A stretch of 64,000 bases of DNA from Prevotella melaninogenica ATCC 25845 (GTDB lineage: Bacteria > Bacteroidota > Bacteroidia > Bacteroidales > Bacteroidaceae). Positions 53,846 to 61,839 of this stretch are shown piece by piece. Location of the stretch: contig NC_014370.1 of assembly GCF_000144405.1 (NCBI RefSeq), positions 1,059,501 to 1,123,500 of the forward strand, given 5' to 3'. The number at the start of each line of letters is the position of its first letter. The first letter of the stretch is position 1. A program made the position numbers and the translations under genes. Below the pieces are notes generated by a model that searched no databases, was not told the DNA's origin, and saw nothing but the letters and a program-made list of their open reading frames with translations.

Positions 53846-54437
53846 TTGAACAAATAACGTGTAGTCAACTATCAACATTAATTTTAGCAAAATAAAAACG
53901 AACGAAAACAAAGGAACTTCTTTCCTTATTTCATCGATCGAAATATATTCTTTGCAAAAATACAACTATTTTCTGATAACCGCAAACTAATATCTGTTTT
54001 TCTTTTTAGATTCTTCAACACATCGTAACGAACGACTTATCTTATTAAGAAAACGTTGGAACATCTTTAGAATTATTCTGTCTTAATATCTCACTCTGGT
54101 GATAGGCGATAATGAAGTTTTATTTCTTAATTAATCGTACAATTACCGATCTTATCGTTTATATTTGGTTATATGCTTCTTTTCCGACAATGCATAGCCC
54201 CCTCTCAACAAAAAAGAATAAAACATTAAACCATGAACACCAATGGTGCTTACGCCCCGCACCTATTGTGTTCATGCTCCGCACCATATGTGCGCAGCAT
54301 GAACGTTATAACAGATGATGAAGAATTCAACTTGTAGATATCATTTAATGATATAAATTAAACCACTAACAATAAGCATATTATGCTATAAGTAGTTTGT
54401 TTAAAATATTGTTCTAAACAAACAGAATGGTTAATCC
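53846..54437. other. Intergenic region upstream of the export lipoprotein
   Basis: 592 bp. Contains the promoter TATTTTTG on the minus strand (53955-53962) for the lipoprotein gene and a hairpin array (54237-54302). A 68-codon plus-strand frame over the array is not credible. Confidence 0.65.
54237..54302. repeat. 22-bp hairpin array, locus F (3 units)
   Basis: Units at 54237, 54259 and 54281: ACACCAATGGTGC, GCACCTATTGTG, GCACCATATGTGC with linkers TTACGCCCC and TTCATGCTCC. GTTCATGC pairs with GCATGAAC across the last unit, extending its stem to a long hairpin. Confidence 0.85.
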
Positions 54438-55541
54438 CTACTTGATATCAGCTACTACATATTCAGACCTTGTTCCGATACGGAACTTACCACCCCAAAT
54501 ACCGATTCCAGAAGACACATAATATTGAGTATTCCCTTTCTGTAAAGGTCCGAAAGCATCCTCATAGATAAGGTCTTCTATCCAGCTCACAGGCCACACC
54601 TGACCATAATGCGTGTGGCCAGAGAGTTGAAAGTCTATACCTGCCTGCTGTGCCTCCTCCAAGTGATAAGGCTGATGATCCATAAGAATTGTAAAATAAC
54701 CCTTTGGAGCAAACTTCATCAAATGCTGTAGGCTGGCACGCTTTTTATTCGTCCTATCATCGCGTCCTACAATAAGAATTGAGTCACCACCTGCCAAAGG
54801 CACCACACTATGATTATCAATGAGCAGATGAATCCCTGCATCTTGATAGAACTTCTTTGCACGAGGTTCCCCACTTAGATATTCATGGTTGCCTAAACAT
54901 GCATAAACAGGAGCCTTCAGACGACGAAATTCAGCTGCCATATCTTGGTCTATTAATGCACGAATACTACCATCAATAATATCCCCTGCTATAAGAATAG
55001 CCTCTGGTTGCTCTTCATTCACCTTATCAACCCACTTTCTAAACTCATCTGCACGATTATGATAACCTAAATGAAGGTCGGTCATCATTACCAAACGATG
55101 TTGCTGTTTCATCGGTTTTGCCGACTGCAAAGTTAAGGGTACACGCTCTTTGTGCAAATAATTGAAATATCCATAAACGAACAATCCTATCATAATGACA
55201 ACTACTGACACTGTACCTGTCCAACTATTATAAAGAAAAGAACGAGGAACAAAATGAAGTAATCTTCCCAAGTCGAGCACAAGGAAGAGTAACAACAGAT
55301 ACAGCCCGACAAACACAGCAGAATTGCCAACTTCATACAAAGTTATAGCTATTGGCATTGGCTTATTATCCAAGCCTAAGATAAAATTGGTAAAGAAGCA
55401 TACGATGCAAAGCAACAATGCTCCAACGACAATCCACTTACCTACTACAGCAAGGGGCAGAATCTGCCATACATGCCAACTTACATATCCACAGCCCAGC
55501 AAAAGGACCAAAAGAAACACAATTATCCAACCATAACCCAT
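54438..55541 (-). CDS. Membrane-anchored metallophosphoesterase
   Basis: 367 residues. Four or five hydrophobic segments in the first ~135 residues, then a calcineurin-like phosphoesterase domain with metal blocks MTDLHLGYHNR, ILIAGDIIDGS, ACLGNHEYLSG and QLSGHTHYGQVWP, all complete. The family includes enzymes that cut UDP-diacylglucosamine or cyclic nucleotides; substrate unknown here. The downstream gene end is 15 bases from the MATE transporter, same strand, so these probably form one operon. Confidence 0.87.
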   Translation of the reverse strand: MGYGWIIVFLLVLLLGCGYVSWHVWQILPLAVVGKWIVVGALLLCIVCFFTNFILGLDNKPMPIAITLYEVGNSAVFVGLYLLLLFLVLDLGRLLHFVPRSFLYNSWTGTVSVVVIMIGLFVYGYFNYLHKERVPLTLQSAKPMKQQHRLVMMTDLHLGYHNRADEFRKWVDKVNEEQPEAILIAGDIIDGSIRALIDQDMAAEFRRLKAPVYACLGNHEYLSGEPRAKKFYQDAGIHLLIDNHSVVPLAGGDSILIVGRDDRTNKKRASLQHLMKFAPKGYFTILMDHQPYHLEEAQQAGIDFQLSGHTHYGQVWPVSWIEDLIYEDAFGPLQKGNTQYYVSSGIGIWGGKFRIGTRSEYVVADIK

Positions 55542-55556
55542 CTTACAATCTTTTTC

Positions 55557-56909
55557 TTAAATTATCACTAAATATCTACGTGCCCAGAGAATAGAGGCAA
55601 ATCCTCTCATTCCAAGAAACGATAGAAAAGCTATCCATAAGGCGTTATTTCCATAACTATTCCAAAACAAATAATAGACAACGAAGAAGGTTATCATTGC
55701 CATAGCTGTTGAAAATAACATTCCCTTAGTAGCTGTCAAGCCGATAAAGACCCCATCTAACACAAAAGCCGCCATTCCTGCTATAGGAATAAGGTAAGCC
55801 CAAAAGAGATAAGGCTGTGCAGCTGTCACAACAGCCGTATCACTTGTGAGAAGACGAAGGAAACCTACGCCGCCAAAGACGTAAACCGCAGTAAACATCA
55901 ATGCCATAATGACACCAAAACCAAAGAGTCGACAAACTGTTATGTGCAGTCCTTCTTTATCTCCTGCACCATAATACTTACCACTAAGCGCCTCTCCAGC
56001 ATAGGCAAAACCATCCATCAGATAAGAGAAGAGCGTAAACAAGGTCATTAATAATGTATTCACAGCTAACATCATAGCCCCCTGCTTTCCTCCAGCTGAC
56101 GTAAAGAAGAAGTTCACTGCCACCAAACAAAGCGTACGCAAGAAGATATCTTTGTTTACACGGAAGAACTCACCCCATTTTCCTCTCATGATAAATACAT
56201 GACGGAAGGTTGTCTGCAAGACTACACAACGTTCTTTCCCAAAAGCCAATCCTCGCTCTTTTCTTGATGTTATCCGCTTGTATGCAGCATATAAAGAGAC
56301 TACAAAGCCTGCCCACTGAGCCAAAGCTGTACCTGCTGCAACACCACTGATTCTCCAGTCTAATACAAAAACGAAGAATAAAGAGGCAAGGATATTAACT
56401 ACGTTCTGCAACACAGCCACCATCATTGGTGTACGCGTATCTTGCATTCCGATAAACCATCCAGTCAGTCCATAGAGTCCCAACATAGCTGGCGCACCCC
56501 ATATAACGATCCTAAAGTAGGTAGCAACAAAGTGCCACGAAGCCTCTGGCGTATTCATCAGCCGAAGCATCCCCCACTCTATACCACGCTGTGCCACGAT
56601 AAAGAGGACTCCCATTCCCACTCCTATTGTCAGTGTGCGCACAAGAATATTCATACACTCCTGTCCGTCTTGTCGTCCATATGCTTGTGATGTCATTCCA
56701 CTCGTTCCCATACGTAGGAATCCTAATAACCAGTACATCACATTGAATATCATCGAACCGACTGCTATCGCACTTATATAAGCCTCATTACCAATATGCC
56801 CTACCACCGCCAAGTCAATAAGACCTAACAATGGAACAGTCACATTACTTATAATAGAGGGGATGGCAAGGCGTAAAATCTCCTTGTTCCAGTTATCCAA
56901 CAACTGCAT
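55557..56909 (-). CDS. MATE-family efflux transporter (DinF-like)
   Basis: 450 residues, 12 hydrophobic segments. Seen: N-terminal RLAIPSIISNVTVPLLGLIDLAVVGHIG and the second-half counterpart with LDGVFIGLTATKGMLFS, both typical of the DinF subfamily. Na+ or H+-coupled drug or metabolite export at the inner membrane. Starts 4 bases after a small upstream gene and ends 15 bases before the phosphoesterase, so it is the middle gene of a compact operon. Confidence 0.93.
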   Translation of the reverse strand: MQLLDNWNKEILRLAIPSIISNVTVPLLGLIDLAVVGHIGNEAYISAIAVGSMIFNVMYWLLGFLRMGTSGMTSQAYGRQDGQECMNILVRTLTIGVGMGVLFIVAQRGIEWGMLRLMNTPEASWHFVATYFRIVIWGAPAMLGLYGLTGWFIGMQDTRTPMMVAVLQNVVNILASLFFVFVLDWRISGVAAGTALAQWAGFVVSLYAAYKRITSRKERGLAFGKERCVVLQTTFRHVFIMRGKWGEFFRVNKDIFLRTLCLVAVNFFFTSAGGKQGAMMLAVNTLLMTLFTLFSYLMDGFAYAGEALSGKYYGAGDKEGLHITVCRLFGFGVIMALMFTAVYVFGGVGFLRLLTSDTAVVTAAQPYLFWAYLIPIAGMAAFVLDGVFIGLTATKGMLFSTAMAMITFFVVYYLFWNSYGNNALWIAFLSFLGMRGFASILWARRYLVII

Positions 56910-56913
56910 TTCG

Positions 56914-57054
56914 CTACTCCCTTATGTAATCCTTAGCAACAAGGTCGTAATACAAAGCTTCCAATTCTGCCAATGACAATCGCTCTATTGAATGCTCCAA
57001 CACGCGAATCAACTCTGCCCGACGTGTATCATTCTCTATTCTATCAAAATTCAT
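56914..57054 (-). CDS. 46-residue helical protein upstream of the MATE gene
   Basis: Starts MNFDRIENDTRRAELIRVLE and ends ..ALYYDLVAKDYIRE; strongly amphipathic and charged, predicted two helices. Stop codon is 4 bases before the MATE start, so translation is probably coupled. No family recognised. Whether it is a real protein or a leader peptide for MATE expression is open; the composition and tight spacing favour a real short gene. Confidence 0.6.
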   Translation of the reverse strand: MNFDRIENDTRRAELIRVLEHSIERLSLAELEALYYDLVAKDYIRE

Positions 57055-57136
57055 ATCGTACGTTTATAAGCTATAGAACAAATACTATGCCGAAACAAAA
57101 GTAATTGAATTAATTGTGAAATCAAAAGATATTGGC

Positions 57137-57144
57137 TAATTTTG
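57137..57144 (+). promoter_or_regulatory. -7 element (TAATTTTG) deciding the FKBP start
   Basis: Lies 27 bases before ATG 57171; the longer frame from TTG 57132 would start inside the promoter. Confidence 0.65.
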
Positions 57145-57170
57145 CGTGCATTAATGTAGAATTAAAATGT

Positions 57171-57572
57171 ATGGGAAAGAAACAAGAATACAAATTAAAG
57201 AATGAAGAATACCTTAGAGAACTTAGTCAGAAGGAAGGTATCAAGAAACTTCCTAATGGTATTCTATACGAAGTAATAAAGGAAGGAAGCGGTGAAGGAA
57301 AAGTTACAGAACGTTCTATTGCCACCTGTCATTACCGTGGTAGTCTTATTAACGGCAATGTTTTCGATGATAGTTGGCAGAGAGGTATTCCAGAGGCATT
57401 CCGTGTAAACGAACTGATTACAGGATTTCAAACGGCACTCTGTGCGATGCATAAGGGTGACCATTGGCGTGTTCATATCCCCTATCAAGAGGGTTATGGA
57501 ACAAAACGCGATGGTGATATCCCTGCTTTTTCCACGTTGGTTTTTGATATAGAACTATTTTCAATAGGATAA
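57171..57572 (+). CDS. FKBP-type peptidyl-prolyl cis-trans isomerase
   Basis: 133 residues, no signal peptide, so cytoplasmic. Seen: ATCHYRGSLINGNVFDDSW, PEAFRVNELITGFQTALCAMHKGDHWRVHIPYQEGYG and ..IPAFSTLVFDIELF, the FKBP core with the substrate-pocket blocks. N-terminal ~40 residues are a charged extension. Standalone gene with its own promoter and terminator. Confidence 0.93.
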   Translation: MGKKQEYKLKNEEYLRELSQKEGIKKLPNGILYEVIKEGSGEGKVTERSIATCHYRGSLINGNVFDDSWQRGIPEAFRVNELITGFQTALCAMHKGDHWRVHIPYQEGYGTKRDGDIPAFSTLVFDIELFSIG

Positions 57573-57626
57573 GTAGTTGAGGCTTCCCTTTGTCTATAAA
57601 GCATATTAGAGATCAATATACATCCC

Positions 57627-57667
57627 AAAAGAGTGGCTATGCGTTGATTGGCATAGCCACTCTTTTT
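57627..57667 (+). terminator. Intrinsic terminator after the FKBP gene
   Basis: AAAAGAGTGGCTATGC / GCATAGCCACTCTTTT perfect 16-bp stem, 8-nt loop. Confidence 0.94.
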
Positions 57668-57740
57668 CAATTAAAGAATAAGAAAGACTAAATTACATAA
57701 TATTTCATCGTATTGAATATGTCACTTGGCATATTTTTTG

Positions 57741-57748
57741 TAACTTTG
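57741..57748 (+). promoter_or_regulatory. -7 element (TAACTTTG) for the CobW gene
   Basis: 35 bases before ATG 57783. No Zur-like palindrome was recognised next to it. Confidence 0.65.
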
Positions 57749-57782
57749 TAGTCTAAGAATTATAAAACAAAAGACACATAAG

Positions 57783-59048
57783 ATGAATATAAAAGAGACT
57801 CCTGTCCTCCTGCTTACAGGTTATTTAGGCAGCGGTAAGACAACGTTAGTAAACAAGATTCTTGCCAACAAGAAGGGTATTAAGTTTGCCGTTATTGTCA
57901 ACGACATCGGTGAAGTGAATATTGATGCTGACCTCATCGAGGCAGGTGGCGTTGTCGATCAGAAGGATGATTCGCTCGTTGCACTCCAAAATGGTTGTAT
58001 TTGTTGTACGCTGAAGATGGACTTAGTGCAGCAGTTGAACGAAATTGTTTCACAGCAGAAGTTCGACTACATTGTTATCGAGGCAAGTGGTATCTGCGAG
58101 CCTGCCCCTATCGCACAGACTATCTGCGCATATCCACAAATGTATCCAGACCTTGCTAAGAAAGGTAAGGCAGTACTTGATTCTATTGTGACCGTTGTTG
58201 ATGCACGTCGTATGTGTGATGAGTTCTCTGCTGGAAACGACCTTTTGAAGAAAGACTTGCAAGAAGATGACATTGAGAACTTACTTATCCAGCAGATTGA
58301 GTTCTGCAATATTATCCTTCTTAATAAGGTGGATGATGTCAGCAAAGAGGAATTAGGACTGGTGAAGAAGATTATTCGTTCACTTCAACCAAAGGCTGAG
58401 ATTATCGAGTGTAATTATGGAGATGTTGACTTAGACAAAATCCTCAATACAGGAGATTTCAACTTTGACAAGGTTGCTACCTCTGCTTCATGGATTGCAG
58501 AGATAGAAGGTCACGATGATGAGGAGGATGAACATGAACATCATCACGACCATGATGAGCATGAACACCACCACGATGAGCATGACGAGCATCATCACGA
58601 GCATCACGAGCATCACCATCACCACCACTGCCACCATCATCACGGTTTGGAAAATGAAGAAAGCGGTGAAGCTTTGGAATATAACATCCAGACCTTCGTT
58701 TACTATGCACGCCGTCCATTCGACATCAATTTCTTTGATGACTTCGTAGCACGTCAGTGGCCTAAGCAGATTATTCGTTGTAAAGGTCTCTGCTATTTCT
58801 CTAATGAGAAGGATATCTGTTATGTCTTTGAGCAGGCTGGTAAGCAGGTGAGCCTTCGCAATGCAGGTCAATGGTATGCTACTATGCCACCATTCCAGTT
58901 GCGCGAGTTCCTTGAGAATAATCCTAAACTTAAGAAAGATTGGGAGGAGCCATACGGTGACAGAATGCAGAAACTCGTATTTATTGGTCAAGACCTCGAC
59001 AAAGAGGCTATCACCAAAGCATTGGATACCTGTCTGACTGATTTCTAA
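57783..59048 (+). CDS. CobW/COG0523-family GTPase metallochaperone with His-rich domain
   Basis: 421 residues. G3E GTPases deliver metals, commonly zinc. Seen: Walker A GYLGSGKTT (13-21), the metal-binding CxCC motif GCICCTL (71-77), EASGICEP (100-107), NKVDD; then a stretch (~244-286) almost wholly His, Glu and Asp with about 27 His and one Cys, and the CobW C-terminal domain. The His-rich insert would bind several Zn or Ni ions. No Zur or cobalamin gene is adjacent, so zinc handling is the favoured but unproven role. Confidence 0.9.
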   Translation: MNIKETPVLLLTGYLGSGKTTLVNKILANKKGIKFAVIVNDIGEVNIDADLIEAGGVVDQKDDSLVALQNGCICCTLKMDLVQQLNEIVSQQKFDYIVIEASGICEPAPIAQTICAYPQMYPDLAKKGKAVLDSIVTVVDARRMCDEFSAGNDLLKKDLQEDDIENLLIQQIEFCNIILLNKVDDVSKEELGLVKKIIRSLQPKAEIIECNYGDVDLDKILNTGDFNFDKVATSASWIAEIEGHDDEEDEHEHHHDHDEHEHHHDEHDEHHHEHHEHHHHHHCHHHHGLENEESGEALEYNIQTFVYYARRPFDINFFDDFVARQWPKQIIRCKGLCYFSNEKDICYVFEQAGKQVSLRNAGQWYATMPPFQLREFLENNPKLKKDWEEPYGDRMQKLVFIGQDLDKEAITKALDTCLTDF

Positions 59049-59049
59049 T

Positions 59050-59148
59050 CAGTCATTGGTCCTTATCCGCTTCTTAGGAACTCTAACTATTTTACTGTCG
59101 AACAGATTGTTTGCATTTGTTGCAAAGGCGTAGCAAATAGCGTAAAGA
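59050..59148 (-). repeat. Dispersed intergenic repeat, family 1 (diverged reverse copy)
   Basis: AATCAGTCATTGGTCCTTAT, then TCGAACAGATTG and AAAGGCGTAGC keep the order of the reverse copy at 13249-13346. A second fragment (TAGTCATTAAAGCCTAAACTTTC) lies at 59237-59260. Confidence 0.6.
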
Positions 59149-59160
59149 CAAACAAATAAC

Positions 59161-59203
59161 AAAGCCCTTACTTATCTATAAGCAGATAAATAAGGGCTTT
59201 TTT
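59161..59203 (+). terminator. Intrinsic terminator after the CobW gene
   Basis: AAAGCCCTTA / TAAGGGCTTT stem, extended imperfectly by CTTATCT/AGATAAA, with six T residues. Confidence 0.9.
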
Positions 59204-59372
59204 ATGTGTATTAATAATTATCTTGGCCTCCTATTAGTCATTAAAGCCTAAACTTTCTTTAGTCTTATGACTGATTGGGCAGGTATCAGATAAACCATTT
59301 TAGAGAGATATTACGTTTAATCCAAAGCTCTAAGTTTACAATATGAATTGCAATGAATACAGAGATTGGGGA

Positions 59373-60326
59373 TTAATATAATATCACCTCATCGCCAATT
59401 CTCAGACCACGCTCGGCAATCTTTTCGTTCTTCTTCACAAGACTCTTCAAACGAATACCATAACGTTGTGCAATATCATACAAACTCTCTGACTTACGTA
59501 CATAATATGGACGCTTCTTAAACTCCTTCGGACCTTTCTTTTGTTTCTTCTTCAACCAGATATACTCTCCAGGAATCAGACGTTCATGCTTATCACGTTC
59601 ATTGTACTTAGCCAACTTACCTACACTAATTTCTAATTCTTTACTTAACGACTTAAAAGAATCTCCCTGTCTTACAATAACATAATAGTTGTCATTGTAT
59701 TTATTGATAGGATGTGCACCCAAAACCTGAACAGGATTTGGACGACCATTTTCTATGCCACGAACAACAGAATTCTCACCACTATGATGAGCCATAAAGC
59801 GGTCATAACTTTTCGCCTTATCATACTCGTAAAGCTTATAAAGCTCAATAAGATTAATGAGACTCTGTGCATAGACAGGATTAGTAGCATAACCTACTCG
59901 CTTCAACCCATACGCCCAACCACGGTAATCGGATCTATCCAAACTGAACAGACTTCTATAACGGGGACGGTCACGAAGAAACTTACAATGATCTTCGAAA
60001 CTTTCTAACGCACTATCATACGCACGGAAACATTCTCCTTTTGCATCATCATCATGCGAAATCGTACGACCCAGCCAACCATGACATTTGATACCAAAGT
60101 GATTATTACCAAGAAGAACAAGTCTTCCACGCCCTGCCCCACTCTCGAGCAGACCTTGTGCCAACGTGATACTTGCAGGTACGCCATACTTCAGCATACC
60201 TTCAATAGCCATGTCTTTATACTGATCAATATAGGATTGATAAACTTGATTCCACCTTGCCTGTCCCGACGCTACGGTAGAAAACATATAGAGGAATGAG
60301 ATAAAAAGGAAGATATATCGCTTCAT
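59373..60326 (-). CDS. Exported glucosaminidase with LysM repeats
   Basis: 317 residues with signal peptide (to TVASGQ, ~22). Seen: glucosaminidase domain GVPASITLAQGLLESGAGRGRLVLLGNNHFGIKC (catalytic-type Glu in LLESGAG), then YVIVRQGDSFKSLSKELEISVGKLAKYNE and YYVRKSESLYDIAQRYGIRLKSLVKKN, two LysM repeats that hold it on peptidoglycan. Cuts between GlcNAc and MurNAc; role in wall turnover or daughter-cell separation is inferred. Promoter TATTTTTG on the minus strand at 60355-60362. Confidence 0.9.
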   Translation of the reverse strand: MKRYIFLFISFLYMFSTVASGQARWNQVYQSYIDQYKDMAIEGMLKYGVPASITLAQGLLESGAGRGRLVLLGNNHFGIKCHGWLGRTISHDDDAKGECFRAYDSALESFEDHCKFLRDRPRYRSLFSLDRSDYRGWAYGLKRVGYATNPVYAQSLINLIELYKLYEYDKAKSYDRFMAHHSGENSVVRGIENGRPNPVQVLGAHPINKYNDNYYVIVRQGDSFKSLSKELEISVGKLAKYNERDKHERLIPGEYIWLKKKQKKGPKEFKKRPYYVRKSESLYDIAQRYGIRLKSLVKKNEKIAERGLRIGDEVILY

Positions 60327-60354
60327 AAAAAGTTCTTTTTAGATTATATAACTG

Positions 60355-60435
60355 CAAAAATACGGGTTTTATTATATAATACAAAGTGAATTATCTTAAA
60401 TCTCACAAAGATTTCAAAACTTATACGTAACTTTG
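60355..60435. promoter_or_regulatory. Divergent promoters: glucosaminidase (minus) and folK-like gene (plus)
   Basis: CAAAAATA at 60355-60362 is TATTTTTG on the minus strand. TAACTTTG at 60428-60435 on the plus strand lies only 5 bases before the ATG at 60441, so the folK-like message may be leaderless. Confidence 0.7.
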
Positions 60436-60440
60436 TATTC

Positions 60441-60767
60441 ATGAAGACAATCATTGCACTTGGCTCAAATTATAATCAGGAGGAGAATATTTTCAAAGCT
60501 CAGACACTGCTGAAACAACGTTTCGAGGGTGTCAAATTCTCTGATGCACAATGGACTGAACCGATTGGAATAAAGTCTGACAAATTCTTGAATTGTATAG
60601 GAACTTTTGATACAAAATTATCTCTCAACCAAGTAATACAATGCTTAAAGGAAATAGAACAAACTATGGGTGACTCTCACGAAAATCATCAAATAGGAAA
60701 AGTTCTGATTGATATTGACCTCGCACAATATGGCGAGAAGATTGTAAAAAAGATAATATGGCTGTAA
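60441..60767 (+). CDS. Shortened FolK-like (HPPK family) protein
   Basis: 108 residues, against ~155-165 for FolK. FolK transfers pyrophosphate to 6-hydroxymethyl-dihydropterin in folate synthesis. Seen: IIALGSNYNQEENI (N-terminal HPPK motif), WTEPIG, DKFLNCIGTFDTKLS, and IDIDLAQYG (the two metal-binding Asp). But the GRxR..GPR block that normally precedes DLDIL is replaced by GDSHENHQIGKVLIDID without its Arg residues, and the C-terminal third is missing. Probably not an ordinary folate enzyme. It overlaps the next gene by 10 bases. Confidence 0.75.
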   Translation: MKTIIALGSNYNQEENIFKAQTLLKQRFEGVKFSDAQWTEPIGIKSDKFLNCIGTFDTKLSLNQVIQCLKEIEQTMGDSHENHQIGKVLIDIDLAQYGEKIVKKIIWL

Positions 60768-61540
60768 GAAGAACAGGAAAATTAATCATAACGCTTCTGC
60801 TATGCCTTACAACTTCTATCCCTGCATTTGCACAAAAGAGTAAGGATGCTGAAGAATTAGGGAAAGCACTGGAATACTTTACTTCAGCAAAGTATCATGA
60901 AGCCCTGCTTATCTTTCAGCGATTGGATAAAGAATATAAGCTTAACGAACGTTTTAAGGCTTATATAGGTCTTTGCTATTACCATGATTGGGATTATGAA
61001 GCAGCAGTTAAATACTTAGAGGGTGTTATGCCTAAACTGGAAGTATTTGCGCCACATGAGCGGTCAGTCTACTATTATACCACTGCAGAAAGTAAGTTTA
61101 ACTTAAAGCAATACAAGGAAGCAATCCCCTATTATGAGAAAACACTAACCGTATGTTATGAACGAGAAAAAGGGGATGTCTATTATCGGTTAGGTCTATG
61201 CAATATGTTTCTTCAATCATGGAAACCTGCATATGACCAATATATGAATGCTGAAAAGATTTATAACCAGTATAAACAGGAAGAAAATGTGCAGGGACGA
61301 CTTGCACAGATAAAACGTATGGCTACTGCTTGTTGGACAAATTATGAGGCTACATTGCCAAAGGATTCTTTGTCGAAAATAACAGACAACACGACCAATA
61401 AAGATAATAAAACGACGCAATTAAAAAACATATCGACAATTATCAACTCATTGATTTCTACGATGTTATTACCATCTACAACGCCAGATAATGTAAAAGA
61501 TATTATCAAAAAAGAAGAGAAAATAAAACTTGAAAAATAA
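60758..61540 (+). CDS. Exported TPR-repeat protein
   Basis: 260 residues: signal peptide (to IPAFAQ, ~26) then at least four TPR-like helix pairs (LGKALEYFTSAKYHEALLIF; FKAYIGLCYYHDWDYEAAVKYL; YYYTTAESKFNLKQYKEAIPYY; YYRLGLCNMFLQSWKPAYDQY), and a Lys/Thr/Asn-rich tail without clear fold. Periplasmic scaffold of unknown partner. The 10-base overlap with the FolK-like frame implies coupled translation, although the two products would be in different compartments. Confidence 0.75.
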   Translation: MAVRRTGKLIITLLLCLTTSIPAFAQKSKDAEELGKALEYFTSAKYHEALLIFQRLDKEYKLNERFKAYIGLCYYHDWDYEAAVKYLEGVMPKLEVFAPHERSVYYYTTAESKFNLKQYKEAIPYYEKTLTVCYEREKGDVYYRLGLCNMFLQSWKPAYDQYMNAEKIYNQYKQEENVQGRLAQIKRMATACWTNYEATLPKDSLSKITDNTTNKDNKTTQLKNISTIINSLISTMLLPSTTPDNVKDIIKKEEKIKLEK

Positions 61541-61585
61541 GTACTAAATTTCTATTCTTTTCTTCGTTCGTTCAGTTTTTTTTCG

Positions 61586-61636
61586 TACTTTTGCGACACG
61601 TACATATCAAAAATGGCAGAAAAATCATGCCTTTTA
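61586..61636 (+). promoter_or_regulatory. Orphan promoter with short hairpin (possible small RNA)
   Basis: TACTTTTG at 61586-61593 behind a T-rich run. From the expected start near 61600 there is only a 10-codon frame (ATG 61613) and a small hairpin GGCA/TGCC with TTTTA (61615-61635). No gene follows on this strand, so it could make a short RNA. Confidence 0.35.
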
Positions 61637-61772
61637 TCCACTTGACATACAAACCTAATAAAGATTGAGATTTTTATTTATTCATTTGAAAATCCAACGG
61701 CTTTTATGTAGAGGATAAGAAGGTAAGGTAAATCAGATATTACCATAATCTAATATATGGAGAAACACAACA

Positions 61773-61815
61773 AGGGCTGGCACCGAAGACATTAAGATCT
61801 CCGACGTCAGCCCTT
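61773..61815. terminator. Hairpin between the orphan promoter and the aminotransferase 3' end
   Basis: AAGGGCTGGC / GTCAGCCCTT stem with a ~22-nt loop. It lies 25 bases past the aminotransferase stop codon. No strong U-tract, but the position fits a terminator. Confidence 0.6.
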
Positions 61816-61839
61816 AATATGGGTTATAAAAGAAGGTGT

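Noticed and set aside
54112-54318. 68-codon open frame upstream of the export lipoprotein
   Set aside because: It reads through hairpin array F and has no conserved character.
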